Below are positions 53,167-59,841 of a stretch of 64,000 nt of DNA, piece after piece; within the stretch, counting starts at the first letter, position 1, and each line of letters begins with the position of its first letter. The translations under genes and the position numbers were made by a program. The stretch lies in assembly GCA_016285355.1 (NCBI GenBank), contig JAEEQP010000003.1:57628-121627 (forward strand). The letters are read 5' to 3'. The notes under the pieces are model-generated. The model worked only from the letters and a program-made list of their open reading frames with translations, was not told where the DNA came from and did no database searches. Source of the DNA: Bacteroidales bacterium. GTDB taxonomy: Bacteria > Bacteroidota > Bacteroidia > Bacteroidales > F082.

Positions 53167-54687
53167 TCAGAACTTCATAATTTTAGGCTTCTTGTCCCTA
53201 TACTTCGATCCGCCACGGCCTACAGGGGCACCACTGAGGAATGTAGGTTCACAGACTACGTATTTGACACCGTCCACCATCACGTAATCACCTTTCACAT
53301 CCTTATTGAAATGCACGGCGGTGCTCAAGTGAGCAGAATAGGCCAGCAATACCACATCCAAGCCAACGAGTTCGCGCACCAAACAGGAGAACAGAATGGA
53401 ACGGTCTTCACAATCACAGTAGGGATAGAACAAAGATTCGTCAGGATAAAGCGGACGCTCGTAACCGAACTGCACTTGATCGGTCTTGTAATCGAAACTT
53501 GTCTGGACGAAATTCAACAGGAACTCAACGGCTTCAACTTCGTCTTTGCCTTCTATTTCTTTCCGCAACGCAGGATACAAGGACTTTTTCACCTCGTTGC
53601 TGAACGATGCCTTGGAATAATAGTCCCACTGGCTGCTGACAGGACAGTCGGTGTAGAAATCCAGCAAGTTTTGGTTGAACTCAACATTGATTTTCAAGTC
53701 TGGCTTGTTGTTGGCCGTTATGGTTCTTCTCTCCTTTTTGTTCACATTAAATTTAGGCTGGACCATCGCCATCGACAGCAACTTCTCGTTCGGGAACGCA
53801 CGGTCGTATACATTCATCGACTTGTCTTTCATGGATTTGTCAATAATGTAATATTGAACTTTATCCATGATGAAATATTTGTATTGATACAGTTTTTCCT
53901 TGGAGCCCATCAACAGGGTCAGTTTCTTGCCAGCCCTTGCCATGCGCATCTGATACCCCGATTGGGTGAGGATATACATCTGTAACACCACGGCTTCGTT
54001 GGAACCTTGTTCAAAATATTTATTGGCCATTTGTTCCGTAAACTTCACGTATGCCCAATCGCAAAGGCTGCGTTCTTTTCTCTGTTGAAGGCATTCGGCG
54101 ACAATGTTGTCATAATAAGGGCTCGAAAGCTTCCTCCACATCTTGGCCACGTTCTTTTCCGATGGATCCTTCAACTTGATTGTCTCTTTTGCGGGCTCGA
54201 CGCGCACCGGAAAGGACGAACCATACAAGAACAAGTTTTGGACATTGTAGTCCGACTCATACACTGGAAGAATCGGTTCCATGGGCTCGGGCTGTCCTTG
54301 CAGTTCTGACAATGCACCCTCGGGCAGATTGGCATCAGGAGCCCGCTCGGAGGGCGACTCAATCACGATATCATACTCAATCATGTCATTCGTCTCAGGA
54401 GCATCATCCTCAAGCGGCATGACAGGTTTGGGCTGCGTCCAGGGCGCCGGTTCCGCATCCTTCGCATCGTATAATTTCCATGCCTCTTCCATAAATTTGG
54501 CGTAGCTCTCGTTGGCCTGACGACGGAAATCCTCAAATTCCTGATTGGCCTGCTTGACAAAGTCGTCAAAGTCTTTTGTCGCGTTTTCTTTCGATTCTTT
54601 CATCAGCTTATCCCATTCGTCTTCCACCTGGGCAACCATTGCGGAGGCAAAGGAGAGTGCCAATAAAGTAATAAACAATCTTTTCAT
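53167..54687 (-). CDS. secreted coiled-coil / transglutaminase-like protein, paralog 1
   Basis: 506 aa from an ATG at 54687. A signal peptide (MKRLFITLLALSFASAMVAQ) is followed by a charged coiled coil (KDFDDFVKQANQEFEDFRRQ) and a Pro-rich linker. The C-terminal domain has the transglutaminase-like order Cys426 (CDCEDRS), His453 (HLSTAVHF) and Glu480 (CEPTF). In the two paralogs the third position is Asp, so this copy differs. The fold includes cysteine proteases, amidases and crosslinking enzymes of the envelope. It lies 52 bases after paralog 2 and 23 bases before the periplasmic helical-repeat gene. Confidence 0.85.
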   Translation of the reverse strand: MKRLFITLLALSFASAMVAQVEDEWDKLMKESKENATKDFDDFVKQANQEFEDFRRQANESYAKFMEEAWKLYDAKDAEPAPWTQPKPVMPLEDDAPETNDMIEYDIVIESPSERAPDANLPEGALSELQGQPEPMEPILPVYESDYNVQNLFLYGSSFPVRVEPAKETIKLKDPSEKNVAKMWRKLSSPYYDNIVAECLQQRKERSLCDWAYVKFTEQMANKYFEQGSNEAVVLQMYILTQSGYQMRMARAGKKLTLLMGSKEKLYQYKYFIMDKVQYYIIDKSMKDKSMNVYDRAFPNEKLLSMAMVQPKFNVNKKERRTITANNKPDLKINVEFNQNLLDFYTDCPVSSQWDYYSKASFSNEVKKSLYPALRKEIEGKDEVEAVEFLLNFVQTSFDYKTDQVQFGYERPLYPDESLFYPYCDCEDRSILFSCLVRELVGLDVVLLAYSAHLSTAVHFNKDVKGDYVMVDGVKYVVCEPTFLSGAPVGRGGSKYRDKKPKIMKF

Positions 54688-54739
54688 ACTTTCGATATTT
54701 TAATGTTATTATTCACAATACGATTCTCCGGGGAACCAA

Positions 54740-56275
54740 CTATATCTTGACCACAGCAGGCGCGGTCTGCTTGTATTTGGGCGCACAACTTCCCACCGGT
54801 GCATTAATATAGGTAGGGTCACAGATGATATAGGTTTTGCCTTCGAATTGCAGGTAATCACCTTTCACGTCCTCGTTGAAATGAACTGCCGTGGCCAAAT
54901 GTTCAGGATAATTCAGCAGCACCACATCCAACCCTAACAATTCGCGGACAAGGCACGAAAACAGGATGGAACGGTCCTCGCAGTCGCATTGAGGATAATA
55001 GAAGGTCTCGTCGGGGAAAAGCGGACGTTCGTATCCGAATTGCACTTGGTCGGTGGCGTATTCAAAACCTGTCTGGACAAAATTCAACAAAATGTTAGCG
55101 GCCTCAAGCTCCGTTTTCCCTTCGATGGCTTTGCGCAATGCCGGATACAAGGTTTCCTTCAACACGTTACTCATGGATGCCAAAGAATAATAGTTCCACA
55201 ATGAACTCTGGGGATAGTCATTGTAAAACGCAATCAGGTTACTATTGGTTTGCACCGTGACCGAAACGTTAGGATAACGCCTTGAGGTGATGGTTCTCTC
55301 TTTGGTTTTATCCACCTTCAAATCAGGTTGCGTCATGGCCAACGAAAGCGAAGTCTCCTTGGGGAAAGCGTGGTCATAAATATACAATCCCTTATTCTTC
55401 AACGACTTGTCAATGACATAGAACTTGATTCCATCGATTTCATAGTACATGTAACGGTAAATCTGTTCCTTTGAACCGACCAATAAAGTGAGGCGGTTAT
55501 CGTCGTCGCGGCCAATGCGTACCTGATAACCAGATTGGGTGAGCAAGTACATCTGCATCACGATGGCCTCGTTGGTACCCTTTCCGAACTGTTTTTCAGC
55601 TACTTGCTGGGTCAGTTTCAGATAAGCCCAGTCGCAGAGGTTTCGTTGGTCTCGTTGTTGCAAGCACTCGGCAATGATGGGGTCGTATGCAGGGCTGGAG
55701 AGCTCTTTCCACATGTTCGCCACGCTTTTTTCAGAAGCATCCTTCAGTTGTAAAGTCTGTTCTTTTTCAAAATGGAACGCAAACGGTGAGCCATAGAGTA
55801 ACACAGTTTGGGCAGCCGACATGGGGACAGCATTCGGAACGATAGGTTCAATGGGTTTTGGGCGTTCTGGTTTCGGGTCTGAAACTGGTCTTGTCAGCTC
55901 AGGAACCTGAATCGGGTCAGGAATCCTGACAGGTGCTACGTAAGGTCTTGTGGGTTGGTTGGGTTCCGGGGTCAGAACTGGCTCTGGATCCTTGTCGTCA
56001 ATGATAGGGACTGGTGGCTTGGGCTTCGTCGGCAGTTCTACCGCCTTGTGAGGCTCAAACATTTTCCATGCTTTCTCCATGAATTCCGCATATTCCTGGT
56101 TGGCCTTGCGACGGAAATCCTCATACTGTTGAAAAGCCTGCTGTTTGAATTCTTCAAACTCTTTGGTCGCATCTTTCTGTGAATCCCTAACTGTCTTTGT
56201 CCAGTCGTCTTCCACTTGGGCTTGTACTGCGATGGCGAGCAATAATGCTAACCCTGTCAATGTCAATCGTTTCAT
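54740..56275 (-). CDS. secreted coiled-coil / transglutaminase-like protein, paralog 2
   Basis: 511 aa from the ATG at 56275, chosen because it gives MKRLTLTGLALLLAIAVQAQ, matching the start of paralog 1; an ATG at 56287 is also possible, while the frame to 56341 (TTG) would run through the -7 box. A coiled coil (KEFEEFKQQAFQQYEDFRRK) and a long Pro/Glu linker (TPEPNQPTRPYVAPVRIPDP) precede the catalytic domain. The triad is Cys432 (CDCEDRS), His459 (HLATAVHF) and Asp486 (CDPTY), numbered from 56275. It is closely related to paralog 1 through the catalytic region. It heads the minus-strand operon that also carries the sigma factor. Confidence 0.85.
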   Translation of the reverse strand: MKRLTLTGLALLLAIAVQAQVEDDWTKTVRDSQKDATKEFEEFKQQAFQQYEDFRRKANQEYAEFMEKAWKMFEPHKAVELPTKPKPPVPIIDDKDPEPVLTPEPNQPTRPYVAPVRIPDPIQVPELTRPVSDPKPERPKPIEPIVPNAVPMSAAQTVLLYGSPFAFHFEKEQTLQLKDASEKSVANMWKELSSPAYDPIIAECLQQRDQRNLCDWAYLKLTQQVAEKQFGKGTNEAIVMQMYLLTQSGYQVRIGRDDDNRLTLLVGSKEQIYRYMYYEIDGIKFYVIDKSLKNKGLYIYDHAFPKETSLSLAMTQPDLKVDKTKERTITSRRYPNVSVTVQTNSNLIAFYNDYPQSSLWNYYSLASMSNVLKETLYPALRKAIEGKTELEAANILLNFVQTGFEYATDQVQFGYERPLFPDETFYYPQCDCEDRSILFSCLVRELLGLDVVLLNYPEHLATAVHFNEDVKGDYLQFEGKTYIICDPTYINAPVGSCAPKYKQTAPAVVKI

Positions 56276-56319
56276 TTTTTCAATCATTTTAAAACAACTA
56301 CATAGAGACTTACAGTTTG

Positions 56320-56327
56320 CAAAATTA
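56320..56327 (-). promoter_or_regulatory. -7 box for the sigma/transglutaminase operon
   Basis: The minus strand reads TAATTTTG, a TAnnTTTG match 33 to 45 bases before the possible ATGs at 56287 and 56275. Confidence 0.55.
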
Positions 56328-56408
56328 GTCCATTTTTTCAAATAAAAAATAGTTTTTGCATAAACATGACCTTTTTTTCTGTTTTGTAAAAATTTGGAGA
56401 AAGTTTTT

Positions 56409-56416
56409 TATTTTTG
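56409..56416 (+). promoter_or_regulatory. -7 box for the plus-strand transglutaminase gene
   Basis: TATTTTTG lies 66 bases before the ATG at 56483 and faces away from the minus-strand box at 56320-56327, making a divergent promoter pair. Confidence 0.5.
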
Positions 56417-56482
56417 CACTCTGTTTCGGACTAAAAAAGCTGAAAGGTCTCCTCTATAAGGAAAAATGTAAAACACGGCAAC

Positions 56483-57961
56483 ATGAGAACAAAAGCACTC
56501 ATTATATTAATGGTCGGTCTTTTCCTTTGTCCGTTTGGGTCAAAGGCGCAAAACGACAGCTCCGCTTTTCAAAACTATTTGGATTTCAAGGAGCAGATTC
56601 TTCAGGAATACAATGATTTCGTCACGTCAGCTTTCAGCGAATTTGAACAGTTTCTGGCCGAAGCATGGACGGAATACCAAAGTTTTGCTGGAGAGGCAGG
56701 CGTCTATTCAGTGCAAAAGCCCGAGACCGTTCCCTCCATTTCGGCGCAATCGGGCATCATCGAGGTGAACGCGCCTTTCATCGAAAGTAACAGAGCGACA
56801 CCTATGATGGAAGACGAACCCGAACCGACAAACGACCTTATTGATTCCAATACCAACAATCCTGACCTTATCATTATCAACTTTTACGGTCGCCGAATGG
56901 AGTTCAATGTCCCGCAAAGCCTGAGAATCACCGCTGAAGGCACCAAGGAAAAGCATGTGGCCAGATACCATGAGACCATGCGAAACACCAACGCCACCCA
57001 GATGCTTGAAAGACAACTCGATGCAGCCGTCAACCAGATGGGATTGAACGATTGGGGCTATTTCGTCCTCCTCCGCGCCATTTCGGAAAAGCTGTTTGCC
57101 AAGACCAACGACCGTGTGTTGTTCTCTTTCTACATGCTACACAGCCACGGATTCAAAGCTCGGGTGGGGCGCGGACAAAAAAGCGGCCAGCTCTTGCTCA
57201 TGTTGGCCTTGGACAACAGCAAAGAGGTGTATACGGAGACCTTTTTCCGCATCAACGGCACCAAATTCTATGTGATGTACGGCAACGGACAGAAGGGAGA
57301 ATGTGCCTATTCCTACAACGAAAAAGCCGACGACAGCGGCATGAAGGAAATCGGGCTCGACTTCCCGAAGCCGCTCCACATTGCCGCCTGCGACAAGCAA
57401 CGCAAGCTGCATCTCGGCAAGCTGAACCAGGACATCGAAATCCCCTACTCCACCTCGCATCTGCGCTATTACGACGAGATACCCACGACGGTCTTCCCCA
57501 TCTATTTCAAGACACCAGTCGCCAAGGAAGCCGAGCAGGTGCTGACACAGACTTTTAACACTATGGCAAAACAATATAATAAGGTGCAGTTAGTCGACAT
57601 TATGCTCAACTTTGTGCAGACCGCCTTCGCCTACAAAATCGACGAGCAGCAATTCGGGCGTGAGAAGTATTTCTTCCCCGAGGAAGTCATCGGCTATCCC
57701 TTCAGCGACTGTGAAGACCGTTCCGCTTTGTTTGCTTGGTTGGTGCGTCGTTTCGTCGGATATGATGTAATCGGTGTGCTTTATGACGACCATTTGGCCA
57801 CCGCCGTATGCTTCGGCGATGAAGTGCAGCTTCCGGGAAAGAGCATCAATTTCAACGGAAAACGCTACTTCGTCTGTGACCCCACCTATAGCAACGCGGC
57901 TATCGGCACCGTCATGCCCAAATTCGTCAACGCAAAATACGAAATCGTGAAAATCAACTGA
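56483..57961 (+). CDS. secreted coiled-coil / transglutaminase-like protein, paralog 3
   Basis: 492 aa. The signal peptide (MRTKALIILMVGLFLCPFGS) and a short coiled coil (NDFVTSAFSEFEQFLAEAW) match the paralogs, with a shorter linker (TNDLIDSNTNNPDLIIINFY). The catalytic domain shows Cys410 (SDCEDRS), His437 (HLATAV) and Asp466 (CDPTY). It diverges more than the other two outside these motifs. It is transcribed away from the minus-strand pair, with a membrane-anchored small protein 5 bases downstream. The three copies in one locus suggest related substrates rather than simple redundancy. Confidence 0.85.
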   Translation: MRTKALIILMVGLFLCPFGSKAQNDSSAFQNYLDFKEQILQEYNDFVTSAFSEFEQFLAEAWTEYQSFAGEAGVYSVQKPETVPSISAQSGIIEVNAPFIESNRATPMMEDEPEPTNDLIDSNTNNPDLIIINFYGRRMEFNVPQSLRITAEGTKEKHVARYHETMRNTNATQMLERQLDAAVNQMGLNDWGYFVLLRAISEKLFAKTNDRVLFSFYMLHSHGFKARVGRGQKSGQLLLMLALDNSKEVYTETFFRINGTKFYVMYGNGQKGECAYSYNEKADDSGMKEIGLDFPKPLHIAACDKQRKLHLGKLNQDIEIPYSTSHLRYYDEIPTTVFPIYFKTPVAKEAEQVLTQTFNTMAKQYNKVQLVDIMLNFVQTAFAYKIDEQQFGREKYFFPEEVIGYPFSDCEDRSALFAWLVRRFVGYDVIGVLYDDHLATAVCFGDEVQLPGKSINFNGKRYFVCDPTYSNAAIGTVMPKFVNAKYEIVKIN

Positions 57962-57966
57962 GAACC

Positions 57967-58413
57967 ATGAAAAAGAAATATTGGATTATCCTTGTCATCG
58001 TGGCAGCGGCCCTTGCTTTGGGCTTGGCTTTGTATTTCATGCTGCGCCCCAAGGCATATTACCCTGAATCCATCAACCCGCGCACCCTTCATGCCAGCTC
58101 GGCCAATGCGGAGATGCTCGTGGGCCTTTGGCAAAAAGACGAGCATGTCTTTTACCGTTTCAACCCTGACGGAACAGGCCACACCTGGGACGTCGCCGAC
58201 GACCTCACGGAAGAAGAAGCCTCCGATTTCAATTGGGAAGCCTTCGAAGAAGCCATAATGATGACGCACAAACTAAGGATAAGGGGCATTGTGCCGCGCT
58301 ATTACGAGCTGGACTGCATCAATGCCTTCGACCTACGTTTCCATGACAACTATTCCAGCTATGCCCTTGAACGCATTGAGGAAAATGGTGAGCGCAATTT
58401 GCAAACGGATTGA
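57967..58413 (+). CDS. small membrane-anchored protein, lipocalin-like
   Basis: 148 aa, ATG 5 bases after the stop of the transglutaminase-like paralog, so probably co-expressed. A single N-terminal membrane helix (YWIILVIVAAALALGLALYF) is followed by a beta-rich domain with LVGLWQKDEHVFYRFNPDGTG and THTWDVADD-like motifs. This opening (LVGLW...FNPDGTG) is common in small Bacteroidetes lipocalin-like proteins. Function unknown. Confidence 0.75.
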   Translation: MKKKYWIILVIVAAALALGLALYFMLRPKAYYPESINPRTLHASSANAEMLVGLWQKDEHVFYRFNPDGTGHTWDVADDLTEEEASDFNWEAFEEAIMMTHKLRIRGIVPRYYELDCINAFDLRFHDNYSSYALERIEENGERNLQTD

Positions 58414-58440
58414 CGAATACGTCAAACATAACAAACACGA

Positions 58441-58670
58441 ATCACCATAAATTCCCCACGAAATCGAAGATTAGCTACGCTGAATGCAAAGCATTTCGAC
58501 GCAGTCAATTTCCCATTAATCCTGCGGCTGCCACGGTGTGACAGCCCTACATGATAGGTTGTAGGGCTGTCGTATGGTTGCTGAGCTTGTCGAAGTACCA
58601 CGGCAGCCGCATATCATTGTTTTCCCGCATTGCAAATGCTGATATTCTCGCCTCCCAAATTGCAAATTCG
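58441..58670. repeat. hairpin-rich direct repeat, copy A
   Basis: This stretch matches 59477-59727 with small indels: shared CCATAAATTCCCCACGAAAT start, CGACGCAGTCAATTTCCC, the CTGCGGCTGCCACGGTG hairpin arm, and TTCCCGCATTGCAAATGC. It contains a hairpin with GACAGCCCTAC / GTAGGGCTGTC arms inside a larger TGCGGCTGCC / GGCAGCCGCA stem (58523-58611). It also holds a TGAGCTTGTCGAAG core like the elements at 25635 and 50697. Confidence 0.8.
58523..58611. terminator. nested hairpin between convergent genes, probable terminator
   Basis: The outer stem is TGCGGCTGCC with GGCAGCCGCA. The inner stem is an 11-base perfect GACAGCCCTAC with GTAGGGCTGTC and a 10-base loop. It lies between a plus-strand gene ending at 58413 and the minus-strand PIN gene ending at 58689. 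Confidence 0.5.
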
Positions 58671-58688
58671 GGAGAACGAGGGTATTTT

Positions 58689-59099
58689 TCAAACGTCAAG
58701 CCTTTCTTTCAGTTGGGCTGGCGTAACTGCAAACGAACAATCTGGATAATGTCTCATGTTGCCCGTCACCAAACAAACGCCTATGTCTTCATATATTACT
58801 GCCGCTTCGTAAAAACAAACATCCTTGGGATCTGGCAGCACCTTCTTTGTTCTATTGGGAGTGACCCAAACGCCTTGCACTTTCAATTCCTCCAAGATCG
58901 TTTTCACCAACTCCTTGTTGAATCCAAATTTTTCTCTATTCAGCACCGAAACATACTCTGCCATTATTTCCTTGGAAAGCACTGGGGTAATCTTTCCCAA
59001 AAAGACCGATTCGAGTATGGCAAAAGGCACAGAACGTTGACGGTCTTGCGCCAACAAAGCAGAAACGATGACGTTGGTGTCTATGACTACATAACGCAT
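58689..59099 (-). CDS. PIN-domain toxin of a toxin-antitoxin pair
   Basis: 136 aa from the ATG at 59099; the longer frame to 59108 begins with TTG. The PIN fold is indicated by VIDTNVIVSALL (Asp7), LSKEIMAEYVSVL, DPKDVCFYEAAV and LVTGNMRHYP, giving the acidic residues that bind the metal for ribonuclease action. It matches the PIN_3-type putative toxins more than classic VapC. The antitoxin gene is 5 bases upstream on the same strand. Confidence 0.9.
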   Translation of the reverse strand: MRYVVIDTNVIVSALLAQDRQRSVPFAILESVFLGKITPVLSKEIMAEYVSVLNREKFGFNKELVKTILEELKVQGVWVTPNRTKKVLPDPKDVCFYEAAVIYEDIGVCLVTGNMRHYPDCSFAVTPAQLKERLDV

Positions 59100-59104
59100 G
59101 ACAC

Positions 59105-59392
59105 TCAATTGTTAGCGTGAACTGCGGCAATTTCCGCTTCTATTTCCTCTTCTGTCATGCCCGATTTGCCATTCTTCACGGCATCTTCATTAAGCGCATA
59201 CAAGGCATCCAATCCTCTTGCAGAAACACGGGGTTTCTCTTTGATCTCGAAAGGGACACCATTCTCCGCAACGGACTTCTTCAGAAAAATACGGACGGCC
59301 GTCGGAAGGTCGAGGCCAAGACGCTCAAACAAGGCCATGGCTTGCTCCTTGAGGCTATCTTCTACACGGATTTGTAATGTTGCTGTAGACAT
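59105..59392 (-). CDS. RelB/DinJ-family antitoxin
   Basis: 95 aa from an ATG at 59392. It starts MSTATLQIRVEDSLKEQAMA and has the ribbon-helix-helix and GLDLPTAVRIFLKKSV segment diagnostic of RelB/DinJ. The C-terminal acidic tail (TEEEIEAEIAAVHANN) would bind the toxin. Usual partners are YafQ/RelE toxins, but here the next gene encodes a PIN protein. A -7 box lies 30 bases upstream. A short copy of the PTAVRIFLKK segment is found at 59728-59762. Confidence 0.9.
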   Translation of the reverse strand: MSTATLQIRVEDSLKEQAMALFERLGLDLPTAVRIFLKKSVAENGVPFEIKEKPRVSARGLDALYALNEDAVKNGKSGMTEEEIEAEIAAVHANN

Positions 59393-59422
59393 ATTCTATA
59401 GGTTTGTGTATGATTTAGACTG

Positions 59423-59430
59423 CAAAAATA
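59423..59430 (-). promoter_or_regulatory. -7 box for the RelB/PIN pair
   Basis: The minus strand reads TATTTTTG, 30 bases before the ATG at 59392. Confidence 0.5.
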
Positions 59431-59476
59431 ATACAAATTTTATTATTGTAATACATATATCCCCAAAAATACAAAC

Positions 59477-59727
59477 ACAAACCACCATAAATCCCCCACG
59501 AAATCGAAGATTGATTTCATCGAAATCGAAGATTCAACGTAGTTAATGCTGAGCATTTCGACGCAGTCAATTTCCCAATATTCCTGCGGCTGCCACGGTG
59601 CGACAGCTCTACAACCTACCCTGTAGGGCTGTCATATTATGGCAGCCGCATATCGTTGTTTTTCCCGCATTGCAAATGCGTATATTCACGGCTTCCGCAT
59701 TGCAAATGCGGAAGAACAGGCTTCTTC
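59477..59727. repeat. hairpin-rich direct repeat, copy B
   Basis: It is the second copy of the element at 58441-58670, in the same orientation, so the toxin-antitoxin pair lies between two copies. It keeps the TGCGGCTGCC / GGCAGCCGCA stem with the inner GACAGCTCTAC / GTAGGGCTGTC pair and adds a perfect small hairpin (TTCCGCATTGCAAATGCGGA, 59689 onwards). With 59728-59841 it fills the 449-base gene-free stretch 59393-59841. Confidence 0.8.
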
Positions 59728-59762
59728 AGAAAAATACGTACGGCCGTCGGATATTCTCGCCT
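59728..59762 (-). pseudogene. fragment of the RelB/DinJ antitoxin gene
   Basis: About 33 bases match 59277-59309 inside the antitoxin gene at all but one position (CTTCTTCAGAAAAATACG). Read on the minus strand they give PTAVRIFLKK. There is no start, stop or flanking antitoxin sequence, so this is a small duplicated fragment, not a gene. Confidence 0.75.
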
Positions 59763-59841
59763 CCCGAATTGCAAAGCCCTGAGGGGCACCCCACCCGCCG
59801 CAGATGACAAGCCAGTTTTGCGTTGCTTGTACAAGGAATAG

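Noticed and set aside
56276..56341. N-terminal extension of transglutaminase-like paralog 2 to 56341
   Set aside because: It begins with TTG, runs through the predicted -7 box, and lacks a match to the MKRL signal start of paralog 1.
59393..59841. Search for a DGR template repeat or reverse transcriptase next to the variable region
   Set aside because: The stretch contains only hairpin repeats, a promoter and an antitoxin fragment; no reverse transcriptase motif or A-rich copy was found in the window.
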